Positions 1-7,260 of a stretch of 64,000 nt of DNA are shown piece by piece. The notes beneath the pieces were generated by a model. It did not search any database. It had not been told where the DNA came from and saw nothing but the letters and a program-made list of their open reading frames with translations. The position numbers were made by a program, and so were the translations under genes. Source of the stretch: UBA4733 sp036734945 (GTDB lineage: Bacteria; Chloroflexota; UBA4733); assembly GCA_036734945.1 (NCBI GenBank), contig DAIMXP010000004.1, positions 62,001 to 126,000 on the forward strand, in the 5' to 3' direction. How positions within the stretch are numbered: position 1 is the first letter of the stretch; each line of letters opens with the position of its first letter.

Positions 1-540
1 GGCGGCGAAGTGCGCCAGTCCCCGATACGGGATCGGAACGCCCTTCGGATCGCCGGTCGTGCCGGATGTAAACATGATGTAGGCTGGATCGTCCGGGCGA
101 TCAGACAACCGCTCCGGCGGCTGACTCGCAAGCGCGAGGCGTTCCACCGCTTCCGCCAGGGGGTCGAGGGCAACGACGGGAATCGCGCGCTGCGCCAGAT
201 CGTCTGCCAGCGGCGGCGGCAATGCTTGCGCCGCGATGACGATGCCGGGGCGGGCCAGATCGAGGATGCGCACGATGCGTGCGGAGGGCGCCGAGGTGTC
301 CACCGGCACGTACGGCCGGCCACAGCGCAGGCCGGCCAGGAAGCCGGCGAGCAGCGCCGGCTCTTTGTGGCCATAGAGCAGCAGCGGTCCCGTGCTCTCG
401 GCAAGCGGACCGGCAAGTAACCGCGCGCGCCGCAGCAACTGGCCGTAGGTCAGCCGCCCGGCGGGGCTGATCACTGCCGGACGCTCCGGGTCGGCCATCG
501 CGACGATGCGAGAGAAGAGTGACGTTGGGCCTGGCATCAT
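1..540 (-). CDS. dltA: D-alanine--D-alanyl carrier protein ligase DltA (partial, C-terminus outside window)
   Basis: Cytosolic adenylating enzyme that activates D-alanine with ATP and loads it on the DltC carrier for D-alanylation of envelope polymers. Only the first 180 codons are in the window. The reverse strand reads open from the ATG at 540 to the edge and contains the AMP-binding P-loop YIMFTSGTTGDPKGV at residues 154-168, preceded by a typical N-terminal stretch (LTYGQLLRRAR, GRPYVPVD). Identification as DltA rather than another acyl-CoA synthetase-family enzyme rests on the adjoining dltX, dltC and dltD. Its ATG overlaps the dltX stop codon (TGATG), so translation is probably coupled. 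Confidence 0.88.
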   Translation of the reverse strand, partial: MMPGPTSLFSRIVAMADPERPAVISPAGRLTYGQLLRRARLLAGPLAESTGPLLLYGHKEPALLAGFLAGLRCGRPYVPVDTSAPSARIVRILDLARPGIVIAAQALPPPLADDLAQRAIPVVALDPLAEAVERLALASQPPERLSDRPDDPAYIMFTSGTTGDPKGVPIPYRGLAHFAA

Positions 541-746
541 CAGAACCCCTGGTAGATGAAGGGCGGCGGCGTATACGTTGCGCCGCCGTAGAGCACGATC
601 AGCGCGGCGATGACGGCGAGGAAGTAGAGCGTCAACGCCGGGAGGCGCACCAGGTCGTGCGACCACAGGCGGCAGGTCAGGGTCCACGCTGTCGCCAGAG
701 GCGGCAGCCGGTCCAGCCACCACGCCGTCGTCTGCCGCTGCATCAT
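540..746 (-). CDS. dltX: DltX-like small membrane protein of the dlt locus
   Basis: 68-residue protein with one strong hydrophobic segment (about residues 36-53, LPALTLYFLAVIAALIVL) and a short C-terminal tail ending PPPFIYQGF. Known DltX proteins are about 50 residues, have a single membrane span and a conserved aromatic C-terminal motif of the type FhYxxF; the ending here fits. DltX takes part in D-alanyl transfer with DltB and DltD. It lies 5 bp after dltC and overlaps dltA by the TGATG junction. The assignment comes from size, topology, C-terminal motif and position. The N-terminal 35 residues are longer than usual and may reflect a later true start. Confidence 0.7.
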   Translation of the reverse strand: MMQRQTTAWWLDRLPPLATAWTLTCRLWSHDLVRLPALTLYFLAVIAALIVLYGGATYTPPPFIYQGF

Positions 747-751
747 GCTGG

Positions 752-1018
752 TCAGACCTTCTGGTACTGCTCGCTGGCGAGCCGGCGCTCGATGTCGGCG
801 ACAAGCTGTGCCGGCGTTGCCCAGGCTTGCGGATCGAACTCGGCCGGCGAGACAGTGAGACCAAACTCCTCGTCGAGCGCAACGATCAACGTGACCGTGC
901 CGAGCGAGTCCAGTAACCCGGCGCCGTAGAGCGGCAAATCCGGCTGGCTCAACACATCCTCACTCTCCGTCGCTTGCCGAAGCACGCGGAGCACCCGCTC
1001 CCGCACGGTTCGTTCCAT
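752..1018 (-). CDS. dltC: D-alanyl carrier protein DltC
   Basis: 88-residue acyl-carrier-type protein. The phosphopantetheine attachment serine is S38 in the motif GLLDSLG, and the acidic helix after it (VALDEEFGL) is typical of carrier proteins. It carries D-alanine activated by DltA to the membrane. The ATG at 1018 is preferred over upstream in-frame starts because AGGAGG lies 8 bases before it; an ATG two codons earlier would almost touch the ribosome-binding site. It follows dltD closely and precedes dltX, so these genes form one transcription unit in the unusual order D-C-X-A. Confidence 0.88.
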   Translation of the reverse strand: MERTVRERVLRVLRQATESEDVLSQPDLPLYGAGLLDSLGTVTLIVALDEEFGLTVSPAEFDPQAWATPAQLVADIERRLASEQYQKV

Positions 1019-1050
1019 TGACATTCCCTCCTCAGTGTTGCTGCACATGA

Positions 1051-2457
1051 CTATCCGCCGCCGGCTGAGCAGGCCCCTACTGTGGCCGGGCTGGGCAGAC
1101 TGGCCGGTGGCGACTGCTGGTTCAGCACGTCCAGGGCCTGATGAATAGCGATATTCGACTGGCCGTGCCAGAACAGGTCCAGGGCGCGATTGGCAAAGAT
1201 CCAGCCGCGTGGCGTGAAGTGCGCGCCGGTATCGTTCAGGAAGAAGCGATCTTCGTCATGCGACTGGTAATCGACCGCCGGCACACCGGCCTGCTGCGTC
1301 ACCTGCATGAACCTGGCGTAGTAGCCCTGGCGCGCCTCCTGAGAGATGGTGGTTTCGTCATCGTAGATGCCCGGCATTGGGACGCTGGAGACGAACGGTT
1401 GCGCGCCGAGTTGGCGGAGCGCTTCCAGTTCCAACTGCAGGTCGGTCCACTCGGCGGAGTGCAGCATGCTCTGCTCCCAGCCGGTGGGATAGGGGTAGAG
1501 CTCGCCGTTGCGGTTGGTCGCCCCGTTGCAATAGAGTTGGAGGGCGGTGCGAAAGGGCTTCTGCTGGCGCAGCGTGTTGAAGATGGCAGTCGGATAGCCG
1601 AAGGGATCGCCCGCAGCTCGTGCCGCAGCGATCTGCGTGCCCTGCCGAACCAGGGCCGGCCAGTTCAGGGAGCGAGGCTGTGGCGAGGTATTGCGCTTGA
1701 AGGTGGGGTGCTGCTGGATGAACTGCACGGTCTGGTAGGCGTCCTGCATCTGCTTGACCCAGGCATCGAGCCAGCCAACGGGCCGCAGGGTGTCGTACGC
1801 GGCGAGCGCGCGCGGTGTGCCGCGGGCGAGCGTCGTCAGGCCGAGCTGGAGCAACGGCTGGCCGCTCAGTGACTGCGGATAGGCGAGCATCCGGCGCGCA
1901 CCCGCTTCGCGCAGTTGTAGGGAGAGCGGCGACTGATAGACAAACATCTCGGCGATCTCCGGCGAAAAATTCCCGTCATAGGGTGTCGGAGCCAGACCAC
2001 CACGTCCGAAAAACCAGCCCGGCGAGTCGGAGATCACCAGTTTCTTGCCCTTGAGGGCGTCGCCCAGGGCGCCGAAGGTTTCCAGGAAGAAGAGGTCGGC
2101 CGTACCCGCCCGCCCGACGGCGAAGAGGTCGAAACCGGTGGGCATCTGGGCGAACAGTTGCGTCCCTCGGTAGGGGTCGCCGCAGCAGTACAGTTCAGAA
2201 CTGCCGTAGATCGGCAACCAATCGCCGCTGGCATACGCGGCCCGCTGGAACGTGAGGTCTTCCCACTTGATCGGCAGGGCTTGCAAGTTCACGGCCTGCA
2301 AGTACTGGCCGGCCAGCGTCACGGCGTAAGACTGGTACATCAGCGCACCGCCGACGGTGATCAGCAGGGCGAGGGCAGCCGCCAAGAAGCCCACCGGCCG
2401 CCGCTGAGAAGCCCCACCGGGGGGCCGCTGCTCGCCAGGGTGATCGGGATTCGGCAT
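1051..2457 (-). CDS. dltD: D-alanyl transfer protein DltD
   Basis: 468 residues with an N-terminal membrane anchor (about residues 22-41) and an extracytoplasmic SGNH-like domain. The serine motif GSSELY is at 85-90, followed by a second typical block (LVISDSPGWF), and a conserved His lies near the C-terminus in GAHFTPRGW. DltD works outside the membrane in the last step of D-alanine transfer to teichoic-acid-type polymers. It is the first gene of the dlt unit here, whereas in Firmicutes dltD is normally last. The preceding intergenic region has a large inverted repeat but no clear promoter. Confidence 0.87.
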   Translation of the reverse strand: MPNPDHPGEQRPPGGASQRRPVGFLAAALALLITVGGALMYQSYAVTLAGQYLQAVNLQALPIKWEDLTFQRAAYASGDWLPIYGSSELYCCGDPYRGTQLFAQMPTGFDLFAVGRAGTADLFFLETFGALGDALKGKKLVISDSPGWFFGRGGLAPTPYDGNFSPEIAEMFVYQSPLSLQLREAGARRMLAYPQSLSGQPLLQLGLTTLARGTPRALAAYDTLRPVGWLDAWVKQMQDAYQTVQFIQQHPTFKRNTSPQPRSLNWPALVRQGTQIAAARAAGDPFGYPTAIFNTLRQQKPFRTALQLYCNGATNRNGELYPYPTGWEQSMLHSAEWTDLQLELEALRQLGAQPFVSSVPMPGIYDDETTISQEARQGYYARFMQVTQQAGVPAVDYQSHDEDRFFLNDTGAHFTPRGWIFANRALDLFWHGQSNIAIHQALDVLNQQSPPASLPSPATVGACSAGGG

Positions 2458-2735
2458 TCGCTCTGACGCCCATCCTCGTCGCTACATCCGGCCGCAGACG
2501 CACCCAGCCGGTGTGTCCTGCCATGGCCGCATCCTATAGTGAAGCCACGATGGGATCTACATGGCCCAGCGCGTGACGACTGCGGGTTTCATCGTGGCTT
2601 CACTATAGTGTCGCACGGGAGGGTTAAGAATTGCTTGCTATGGGGCTTGCGAAAGCGGGGCGCACCGCAAGATGCCTCGTAGACCAGTTGTAGCGGCCCA
2701 GCAGGGCCTTCGCGCCATTGGGGGCCAGGTATTGG
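2458..2735. other. Intergenic region with inverted repeat, upstream of dltD
   Basis: No convincing gene. It contains the inverted repeat described separately. On the minus strand around 2650-2735 a short open stretch reads YLAPNGAKALLGRYNW, which resembles the C-terminal end of a glycosyltransferase but has no start and lies in a different frame from the small gene that follows; I treat it as a possible remnant only. Confidence 0.3.
2534..2608. repeat. 19-bp perfect inverted repeat
   Basis: Left arm 2534-2552 (CTATAGTGAAGCCACGATG) is matched exactly in reverse complement by 2590-2608, with a 37-base loop. The right-hand part (GGTTTCATCGTGGCTT... GTGTCG) has a close counterpart at about 22271-22294 in another intergenic region, so this may be a dispersed, possibly miniature transposon-like, element rather than a simple terminator. 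Confidence 0.7.
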
Positions 2736-2885
2736 CTACTCGCCTTTCAGCCACTCGCGGCGCTTCCCTTGCGCATCCACGAACGGATAGAGCTCGCCGC
2801 ACTGCCGCGCTTCCTTGATGTAGGCACGGCGGGTGGCCTCGCTGTAGAGCACGGCAACGTGTTGGCGTAACAGCGGTGACGGCAT
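2736..2885 (-). CDS. Small hypothetical protein (49 aa) downstream of the amidohydrolase
   Basis: A short open frame beginning MPSPLLRQHVAVLYSEAT and ending GKRREWLKGE, starting 3 bp after the stop of the amidohydrolase gene. Its composition is that of a real soluble protein: charged, with aromatic residues and no run of shadow-type Arg/Ala. It also contains YIKEARQCGELYPFVDAQGK, a plausible structured segment. No family is recognised. The tight spacing suggests translational coupling with the amidohydrolase. It could also be the conserved tail of a longer ancestral protein. Confidence 0.45.
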   Translation of the reverse strand: MPSPLLRQHVAVLYSEATRRAYIKEARQCGELYPFVDAQGKRREWLKGE

Positions 2886-2888
2886 GCC

Positions 2889-4166
2889 TCAGCTCCCGTC
2901 GCTGCCGGGTACGCCGGACGGCGTCGCGTAGACCGCGCCGTGGTCGGCGACAACGCGGCCGGAACGCAGTACCTGGCGTGTCCGGCTCAGCGCGCGAATG
3001 TCCTGTTCGACGTTGCCCTCGACGATCAAGAGATCGGCTGCTTTTCCCGGCGCCAGGGTACCGGTGATCCCATCGATGCCGATGGCCTCGGCCGCGCGGG
3101 CGGTGCAGGCGTGAATGGCCTCCGGCAGCGAGAAGCCGCCGTAGCGGATCGCCGCGATGATGCTGAAGGGAAAGGCTTCATAGGTGGTGATCGGCGCGAT
3201 GGCGTCGCTGTGGAGGACGATCTTGCTGCCCATCTCCCGCATCTGGCGCAGGATCTCGTAGCGGCGGCGCAGCTCCCCGTCTAACTCGGCAAAGGGTTGG
3301 TCCGCTATCGCCGCCTGTTGTTGCGGTCCGGAGAGCGTGATGCCGATATACACGCCGGCCGCGTTGAGTTCGCGCGTCAGGTCTTCGTCGAAGCACTGGC
3401 CCGCTGGCGTGTGCCAGTTGCAGTGCTCGATCATGCCGATTCCCGCTTCCAGACAGGCGCGTTGGCCCTTCGGCGAGTGCGAGTGGGCGGTGACGCGCCG
3501 CTGCAAGCGGGCCGCCTCGCGGACGATGGCGCGCAGCTCGGCCACCGTATATTGCGGCTCGTAGATGTTGCTGGTCGGCGTCATGCCGCCGCCGGTGGAC
3601 ATAACCTTGATAAAGTCGGCGCCGGCCAGCACCATGCTGCGGGTGGCCAGGATGACTTCCTGTTCCGAATCGGCCTGTTGCCCGAGCCAGTGACAATGGC
3701 CGGCCGTCGTGGTGATCGGCATGCCGCAGGCCAGAACGCGCGGCCCGTTGATGAAGCCGCTGGCGATGAGCTCGCGCAGGCGGAGGGCCACCAGCCCTTT
3801 CGCGCCGCAATCCCGCACGGTGGTAACCCCGGCGGCGAGGCAGGCCTGCGCCGCCTGCACCGCCCGGATGCCCAACGTCGCCTCGTCGTCGCTCACCAGT
3901 TGCTCGATCACGGCTGGCGAGGTGGCGGCGGTACGGGTGTTGAAGGTGAGGTGGACGTGGCTATCGATCAGCCCGGGCAAGACGCTGCCGTCGCGCGCAT
4001 CGATGATCTGCTCCGGCGGGGCATCGACCGTAGGAGCATCCGCCGGCGGACCGACGTAGGCGATACGGCCATCGCGAATCACGATGACCATGTCCTGACG
4101 CGCCGCCGCGCCGCTGCCGTCGAGCAGAGTGCCGGCTCGGATCACCTGCACGGTATGTGTTGCCAT
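2889..4166 (-). CDS. Metal-dependent amidohydrolase (imidazolonepropionase/prolidase-like subgroup)
   Basis: 425-residue amidohydrolase-superfamily enzyme. The N-terminal beta-sandwich (IRAGTLLDGSG, VIRDGRIAYVG) is followed by the metal motif DSHVH (H70, H72), the probable carboxylated lysine in FIKVMSTGGG, metal histidines in TAHSHS and IEHCNWH, and the catalytic Asp in LHSDA. The C-terminus returns to the sandwich domain (GTLAPGKAADLLIVEGN). This subgroup cleaves amide or cyclic amide bonds, often Xaa-Pro/Arg dipeptides or N-acyl amino acids; the substrate cannot be told. No signal peptide, so cytoplasmic. It follows the enolase-superfamily remnant and the threonine aldolase on the same strand. 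Confidence 0.88.
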   Translation of the reverse strand: MATHTVQVIRAGTLLDGSGAAARQDMVIVIRDGRIAYVGPPADAPTVDAPPEQIIDARDGSVLPGLIDSHVHLTFNTRTAATSPAVIEQLVSDDEATLGIRAVQAAQACLAAGVTTVRDCGAKGLVALRLRELIASGFINGPRVLACGMPITTTAGHCHWLGQQADSEQEVILATRSMVLAGADFIKVMSTGGGMTPTSNIYEPQYTVAELRAIVREAARLQRRVTAHSHSPKGQRACLEAGIGMIEHCNWHTPAGQCFDEDLTRELNAAGVYIGITLSGPQQQAAIADQPFAELDGELRRRYEILRQMREMGSKIVLHSDAIAPITTYEAFPFSIIAAIRYGGFSLPEAIHACTARAAEAIGIDGITGTLAPGKAADLLIVEGNVEQDIRALSRTRQVLRSGRVVADHGAVYATPSGVPGSDGS

Positions 4167-4204
4167 ATCTGCCTTTCCTCTTTGCCAAATGGGGGTCGCG
4201 CCGG

Positions 4205-4376
4205 TCAGGTTATATCGAACTCTTCCAGGCGCTGGGCGACAGTGATCGCCGTCTGCGGGTCGAGCGCGCGGAAGACATCAACCATCAAGGCGATGTCGGG
4301 GCCGATGGCGGCGCGCGGCGCACGAGTCGTCCCATGTTGGCTGGAACAGCGTGATCTCGATGCCGGTGATCTTCAC
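4205..4376 (-). pseudogene. Remnant of an enolase-superfamily (mandelate racemase/muconate lactonizing) enzyme
   Basis: A GTG at 4376 overlaps the stop of the threonine aldolase gene (GTGA) and opens a frame reading VKITGIEITLFQPTWDD, the typical first strand of mandelate-racemase-type dehydratases. About 60 bases later the frame must shift by one, and it continues as IGPDIALMVDVFRALDPQTA...RLEEFDIT before a stop. The second part matches the central barrel region of the family (the LMVDxN metal-ligand strand and the RLEEF helix). More than 100 intervening residues and the whole C-terminal half are missing, so this is a decayed gene. It was probably once translationally coupled to the aldolase. 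Confidence 0.7.
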
Positions 4377-5446
4377 CGCGCCAGCACCGCCTTCCGTGCC
4401 GCCGGCTGCAGGATCTCGCCCATGATCTGCAGCGCCTGACGGACGCCGTCGCTGGTGACGCCGTAATGGGTCACCAGCCGCAAGCGCCGGCTCTGGCCAC
4501 GCGGCGCGCTCACCAGGACGCCCCGCTCCGCCAGCGCCGCCACGAACTGCGCGGGGGTTATGGCGTCGGTCACCATGTCGACAAAGAAAATGTTGGTCTG
4601 CACTTCCTCGCGATCGAGCGCCAGCCCGGCCAGGCGACGCACACCGTCGGCCAGCAGCCGGGCGTTGGCGTGGTCCTCCGTCAACTGGCTATCGGCGTGA
4701 TCAAGCGCGTATAGGCCTGCCGCGGCCATGATGCCGGCCTGCCGCATAGCGCCGCCCAGCACCTTGCGGGCGGCGCGGGCACGGGCGATGAAGGCGCCCG
4801 AACCCACCAGCAGCGAGCCGATCGGCGCGGCCAGCCCTTTGGAGATGCAAAACATCACCGAATCGACCGGCGCGGCAACGGCAGCGACGGGCACGCCCAA
4901 AGCGAGCGCCGCGTTGAAGAGGCGGGCGCCATCCATATGGATGGGCAAGGCATGGCGCTGCGCCACGGCCGACAGGGCAGCCAGGTTATCGAGGCTCATC
5001 ACATAACCGCGCGTAGGCTGTTCGACCCAGATCAGCCCGGTCGGCGGATAGTGGACATCACGGGGACGGATCGCCGCCTCCACCGCCGCCGGGTCCAGCT
5101 CGGCCTGCTCTTGCGGCAACGTCCGCATGGAGAGGCCGCCAAGCCGAGCGGCGCCACCGGCTTCGGCGACAAAGGTGTGGCTCAGCACACTGCAGATCAC
5201 CTCCTGGCCCGGCGCCGTGTGCGCCAGGTGGGCGCAGAGGTTGCCCATCGTGCCCGACGGCACGTACATGGCCGCGTCTTTGCCGGTTACGCTGGCCGCC
5301 CGCGCTTCCAACGCGTTGACACTCGGATCCTCGCCGTACACGTCGTCACCCACTGCCGCCTGCGCGATGACCACGCGCATCTCCGGCGAGGGCAAGGTCA
5401 CGGTATCACTGCGCAAGTCGATCATGTCCACCACGTTTTCTGCCAC
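4373..5446 (-). CDS. Low-specificity L-threonine aldolase family protein
   Basis: 357-residue fold-type I PLP enzyme. It begins with the family signature MIDLRSDTVTLP, and has the PLP aspartate region HMDGARLFNAA (172-180) and the Schiff-base lysine K203 in CISKGLAAPIG. The family cleaves L-threonine or allo-threonine to glycine and acetaldehyde; related members act on other beta-hydroxy amino acids. The GTG at 5446 has GGAGAG 6 bases upstream; an ATG seven codons later is an alternative. It lies just upstream of the dehydratase remnant and amidohydrolase, suggesting an amino-acid catabolic unit. Confidence 0.9.
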   Translation of the reverse strand: MAENVVDMIDLRSDTVTLPSPEMRVVIAQAAVGDDVYGEDPSVNALEARAASVTGKDAAMYVPSGTMGNLCAHLAHTAPGQEVICSVLSHTFVAEAGGAARLGGLSMRTLPQEQAELDPAAVEAAIRPRDVHYPPTGLIWVEQPTRGYVMSLDNLAALSAVAQRHALPIHMDGARLFNAALALGVPVAAVAAPVDSVMFCISKGLAAPIGSLLVGSGAFIARARAARKVLGGAMRQAGIMAAAGLYALDHADSQLTEDHANARLLADGVRRLAGLALDREEVQTNIFFVDMVTDAITPAQFVAALAERGVLVSAPRGQSRRLRLVTHYGVTSDGVRQALQIMGEILQPAARKAVLAR

Positions 5447-5759
5447 CCTTCACTCTCCGCTGCTGTCGTTCGCACCATCGAACATTCCGCTTATTTTCGC
5501 AGCCGCGGATCGAGCGCATCCCGCAAGCCGTTGCCCGGCCCTCTCACACGCAGCCGCGGCAACACGATGCGGTGCATGCCGATATAATAAGGAGCAGGCA
5601 GCACGATAGATGGATCAGCGCCACGGCAGACCTTGTTCCGACGCATGTCCTGGGCCGAAGTGAACGTCGCCGTGCAGGAGCGCCGCGTGGCGCTCATCCC
5701 TGTGGCGGCCATCGAGCAACACAGCCCCCACCTCCCCGTGGCTACCGAGAAGCTCTCCG
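5447..5759. other. Intergenic region holding a creatininase fragment
   Basis: About 310 bases between the ceramidase-like gene and the threonine aldolase. The only recognisable content is the plus-strand creatininase N-terminal stub at 5645. A short A/T-rich patch (GATATAATAAGGAG, about 5580-5593) resembles a plus-strand -10 element plus ribosome-binding site and may be what is left of that gene's control region. Confidence 0.35.
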
Positions 5760-5776
5760 TCAACTCCCGAAGAGCT
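5645..5776 (+). pseudogene. Creatininase-family N-terminal fragment
   Basis: Plus-strand frame from the ATG at 5645 reads MSWAEVNVAVQERRVALIP, then VAAIEQHSPHLPVATEKL. This matches the first 40 residues of creatinine amidohydrolase-family proteins, including the EQHGPHLP metal motif (here EQHSPHLP). The rest of the roughly 250-residue family is absent: the match ends near 5760, where the oppositely oriented ceramidase-like gene begins its 3' end. A truncated gene whose body was replaced or inverted away. Confidence 0.65.
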
Positions 5777-7127
5777 CCTTCGTCAGGGAGTTGGCCGTAG
5801 CGACGAGGGCCTCGCCGGCGCCGCGCTCCACTGCCTGCGAGCGCGCCGCCCACGTCTCGTAGCCCCCCTGGTCAAAGCCCTGTGCATCGGGCACATAGCC
5901 CAGGTAGCCGTTGGCCAGACCCACCACGGCGGTGCGCGGCGCCGGTGAGGCGGCCTTGATGGCCAGGCCAAGCTCGACGAAGATTTCTCCCGGCAAGCTC
6001 ACGATGGCCACGTCACCCACGCGCAATACCTGCACCTCCGCCGGCAGGAATGCTGGCAACACTGCCAGTTTGGGCATCTCGCGGGCATAAGCGTGGGCGA
6101 CCGTGGCCGACAGCGGTTGCCCACGCAGCCAGCTAAAGGAACCGGCCGGTAGAGCGCCGGCACGCTGTTCCGACGCGTGCAGAAGCTGCTCCGCCAGACG
6201 CAGGTCGTCGTCCGTCACGCGTCGCCGTTCGACCTGGAGCGTACGCGAGGCCGACCCGAGGGTGACGCGCTCGTGCAGCCGGGCTACGCCGGCGCCGGCA
6301 AGGGCGCTGCCGGCGACGACCCGCGCCACCCGTTCCGCCTGATAGGCCCCGCTCGGCTGGTGACTATCATGGATGTCGATGTTGTTGATCTGCCCGGAAG
6401 CGCCATTCGTGAGCAGCGCCAGGGCCTTCCCACCCAGTCCCGCCTCGACAATGCGGGCGAAGCGACCGAAGTAGTCGGCGGAAATTGCGTCGCCGTGGTC
6501 GGTACCGACGTAGTGCAAGGTGTAGTTCGCCCACAGCGCCAGCGGCTCCCGCCGCTCGCTGTCCTCGAAGTAGAGCACCGTCAGCGCCGGATCGACCGGG
6601 CTGACCGGTTCCACGATGTCCGGATTGCCCCGACTGGGGTTCATGTGGACCGTGCTGTCGCGCATGCGGAAGCGCCGGCAGAAGGTGACGCCTTCCACCC
6701 GCAGCGTGGCGCTGCCCAGGCGGGCGGGGCGCAAGCGCTGCGCCGCCAGCTCCACGACGCTTGCCAGCCGGGCCGGCAGGGCCGCCATATAGTCTTCCGC
6801 CCGCGGCGTGCCCAGCAGGCCGGTAGGCGACGCGGCAGTATGGGTATGGGTGGCCGCGAACTGCACATGCTCCGCCGGCAGGCCGAGGCGATCGGTCAGG
6901 AGAGCGCGGGCGCGGGCCACATCCGGCTCCGGCAGGCAAATGATGTCGCAGGCCACCAGCGCCAGGCGCACATCACCACACTCCAGCACCAGCGCCCGGG
7001 CGTAGAGCGGGTCGTCCACATCGGCGGCCCGCCGCTCGTTGAAGCTGCCCGCCACCGGCGTATCCAGCGGCGGCGTGATGTCCAGTTTTGCCACCCCGAC
7101 GCGCAGCCCCCCACTTACCAGAGTCAT
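5760..7127 (-). CDS. Neutral/alkaline ceramidase N-terminal domain-like hydrolase
   Basis: 455 residues. It starts with the family-typical LRVGVAKLDITPPLDTPVAGS, carries the zinc-binding motif in FAATHTHTAASP (H94, H96) and a further His-rich strand NYTLHYVGTDHGD, and has the VGLANGYLGYVPDAQGFDQGGYE block of the family. Eukaryotic and Pseudomonas ceramidases have an extra C-terminal domain and a signal peptide; both are absent, so the substrate is probably another N-acylated compound and the location cytoplasmic. Start chosen at the ATG at 7127, which has GAGGAGAGG just upstream. A paralogue lies at 40722-42005. Confidence 0.82.
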   Translation of the reverse strand: MTLVSGGLRVGVAKLDITPPLDTPVAGSFNERRAADVDDPLYARALVLECGDVRLALVACDIICLPEPDVARARALLTDRLGLPAEHVQFAATHTHTAASPTGLLGTPRAEDYMAALPARLASVVELAAQRLRPARLGSATLRVEGVTFCRRFRMRDSTVHMNPSRGNPDIVEPVSPVDPALTVLYFEDSERREPLALWANYTLHYVGTDHGDAISADYFGRFARIVEAGLGGKALALLTNGASGQINNIDIHDSHQPSGAYQAERVARVVAGSALAGAGVARLHERVTLGSASRTLQVERRRVTDDDLRLAEQLLHASEQRAGALPAGSFSWLRGQPLSATVAHAYAREMPKLAVLPAFLPAEVQVLRVGDVAIVSLPGEIFVELGLAIKAASPAPRTAVVGLANGYLGYVPDAQGFDQGGYETWAARSQAVERGAGEALVATANSLTKELFGS

Positions 7128-7160
7128 CGTCGCCTCTCCTCTTCCTTCGGCATTCCCGAC

Positions 7161-7260
7161 CGCGCCGCACCTCAAACTTTACATCACGCCGCAGTGGGCG
7201 GGCGTGATCAAAGCACTGCCGGCCCGGCGTCTGGCCGACACCATCTTTGCCCAGAAGTAG
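7161..7260 (+). pseudogene. Possible plus-strand C-terminal gene fragment
   Basis: The plus strand reads PHLKLYITPQWAGVIKALPAR followed by RLADTIFAQK and a stop at 7258-7260. The composition looks like a genuine protein C-terminus, unlike the surrounding shadow frames, and it falls in the gap between two minus-strand genes. I do not recognise the family. Because a plus-strand creatininase N-terminus sits at the other end of the ceramidase-like gene, the two could be pieces of one disrupted gene, but I cannot show this. Confidence 0.35.

Noticed and set aside
10..420. Plus-strand open frame of 136 codons at the left edge
   Set aside because: It is antisense to the DltA gene, whose P-loop is unmistakable on the minus strand; the plus-strand product is Arg-rich shadow sequence.
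5760..7127. Assignment as a true ceramidase
   Set aside because: Signal peptide and C-terminal domain of known neutral ceramidases are absent; only the N-terminal hydrolase fold is supported.
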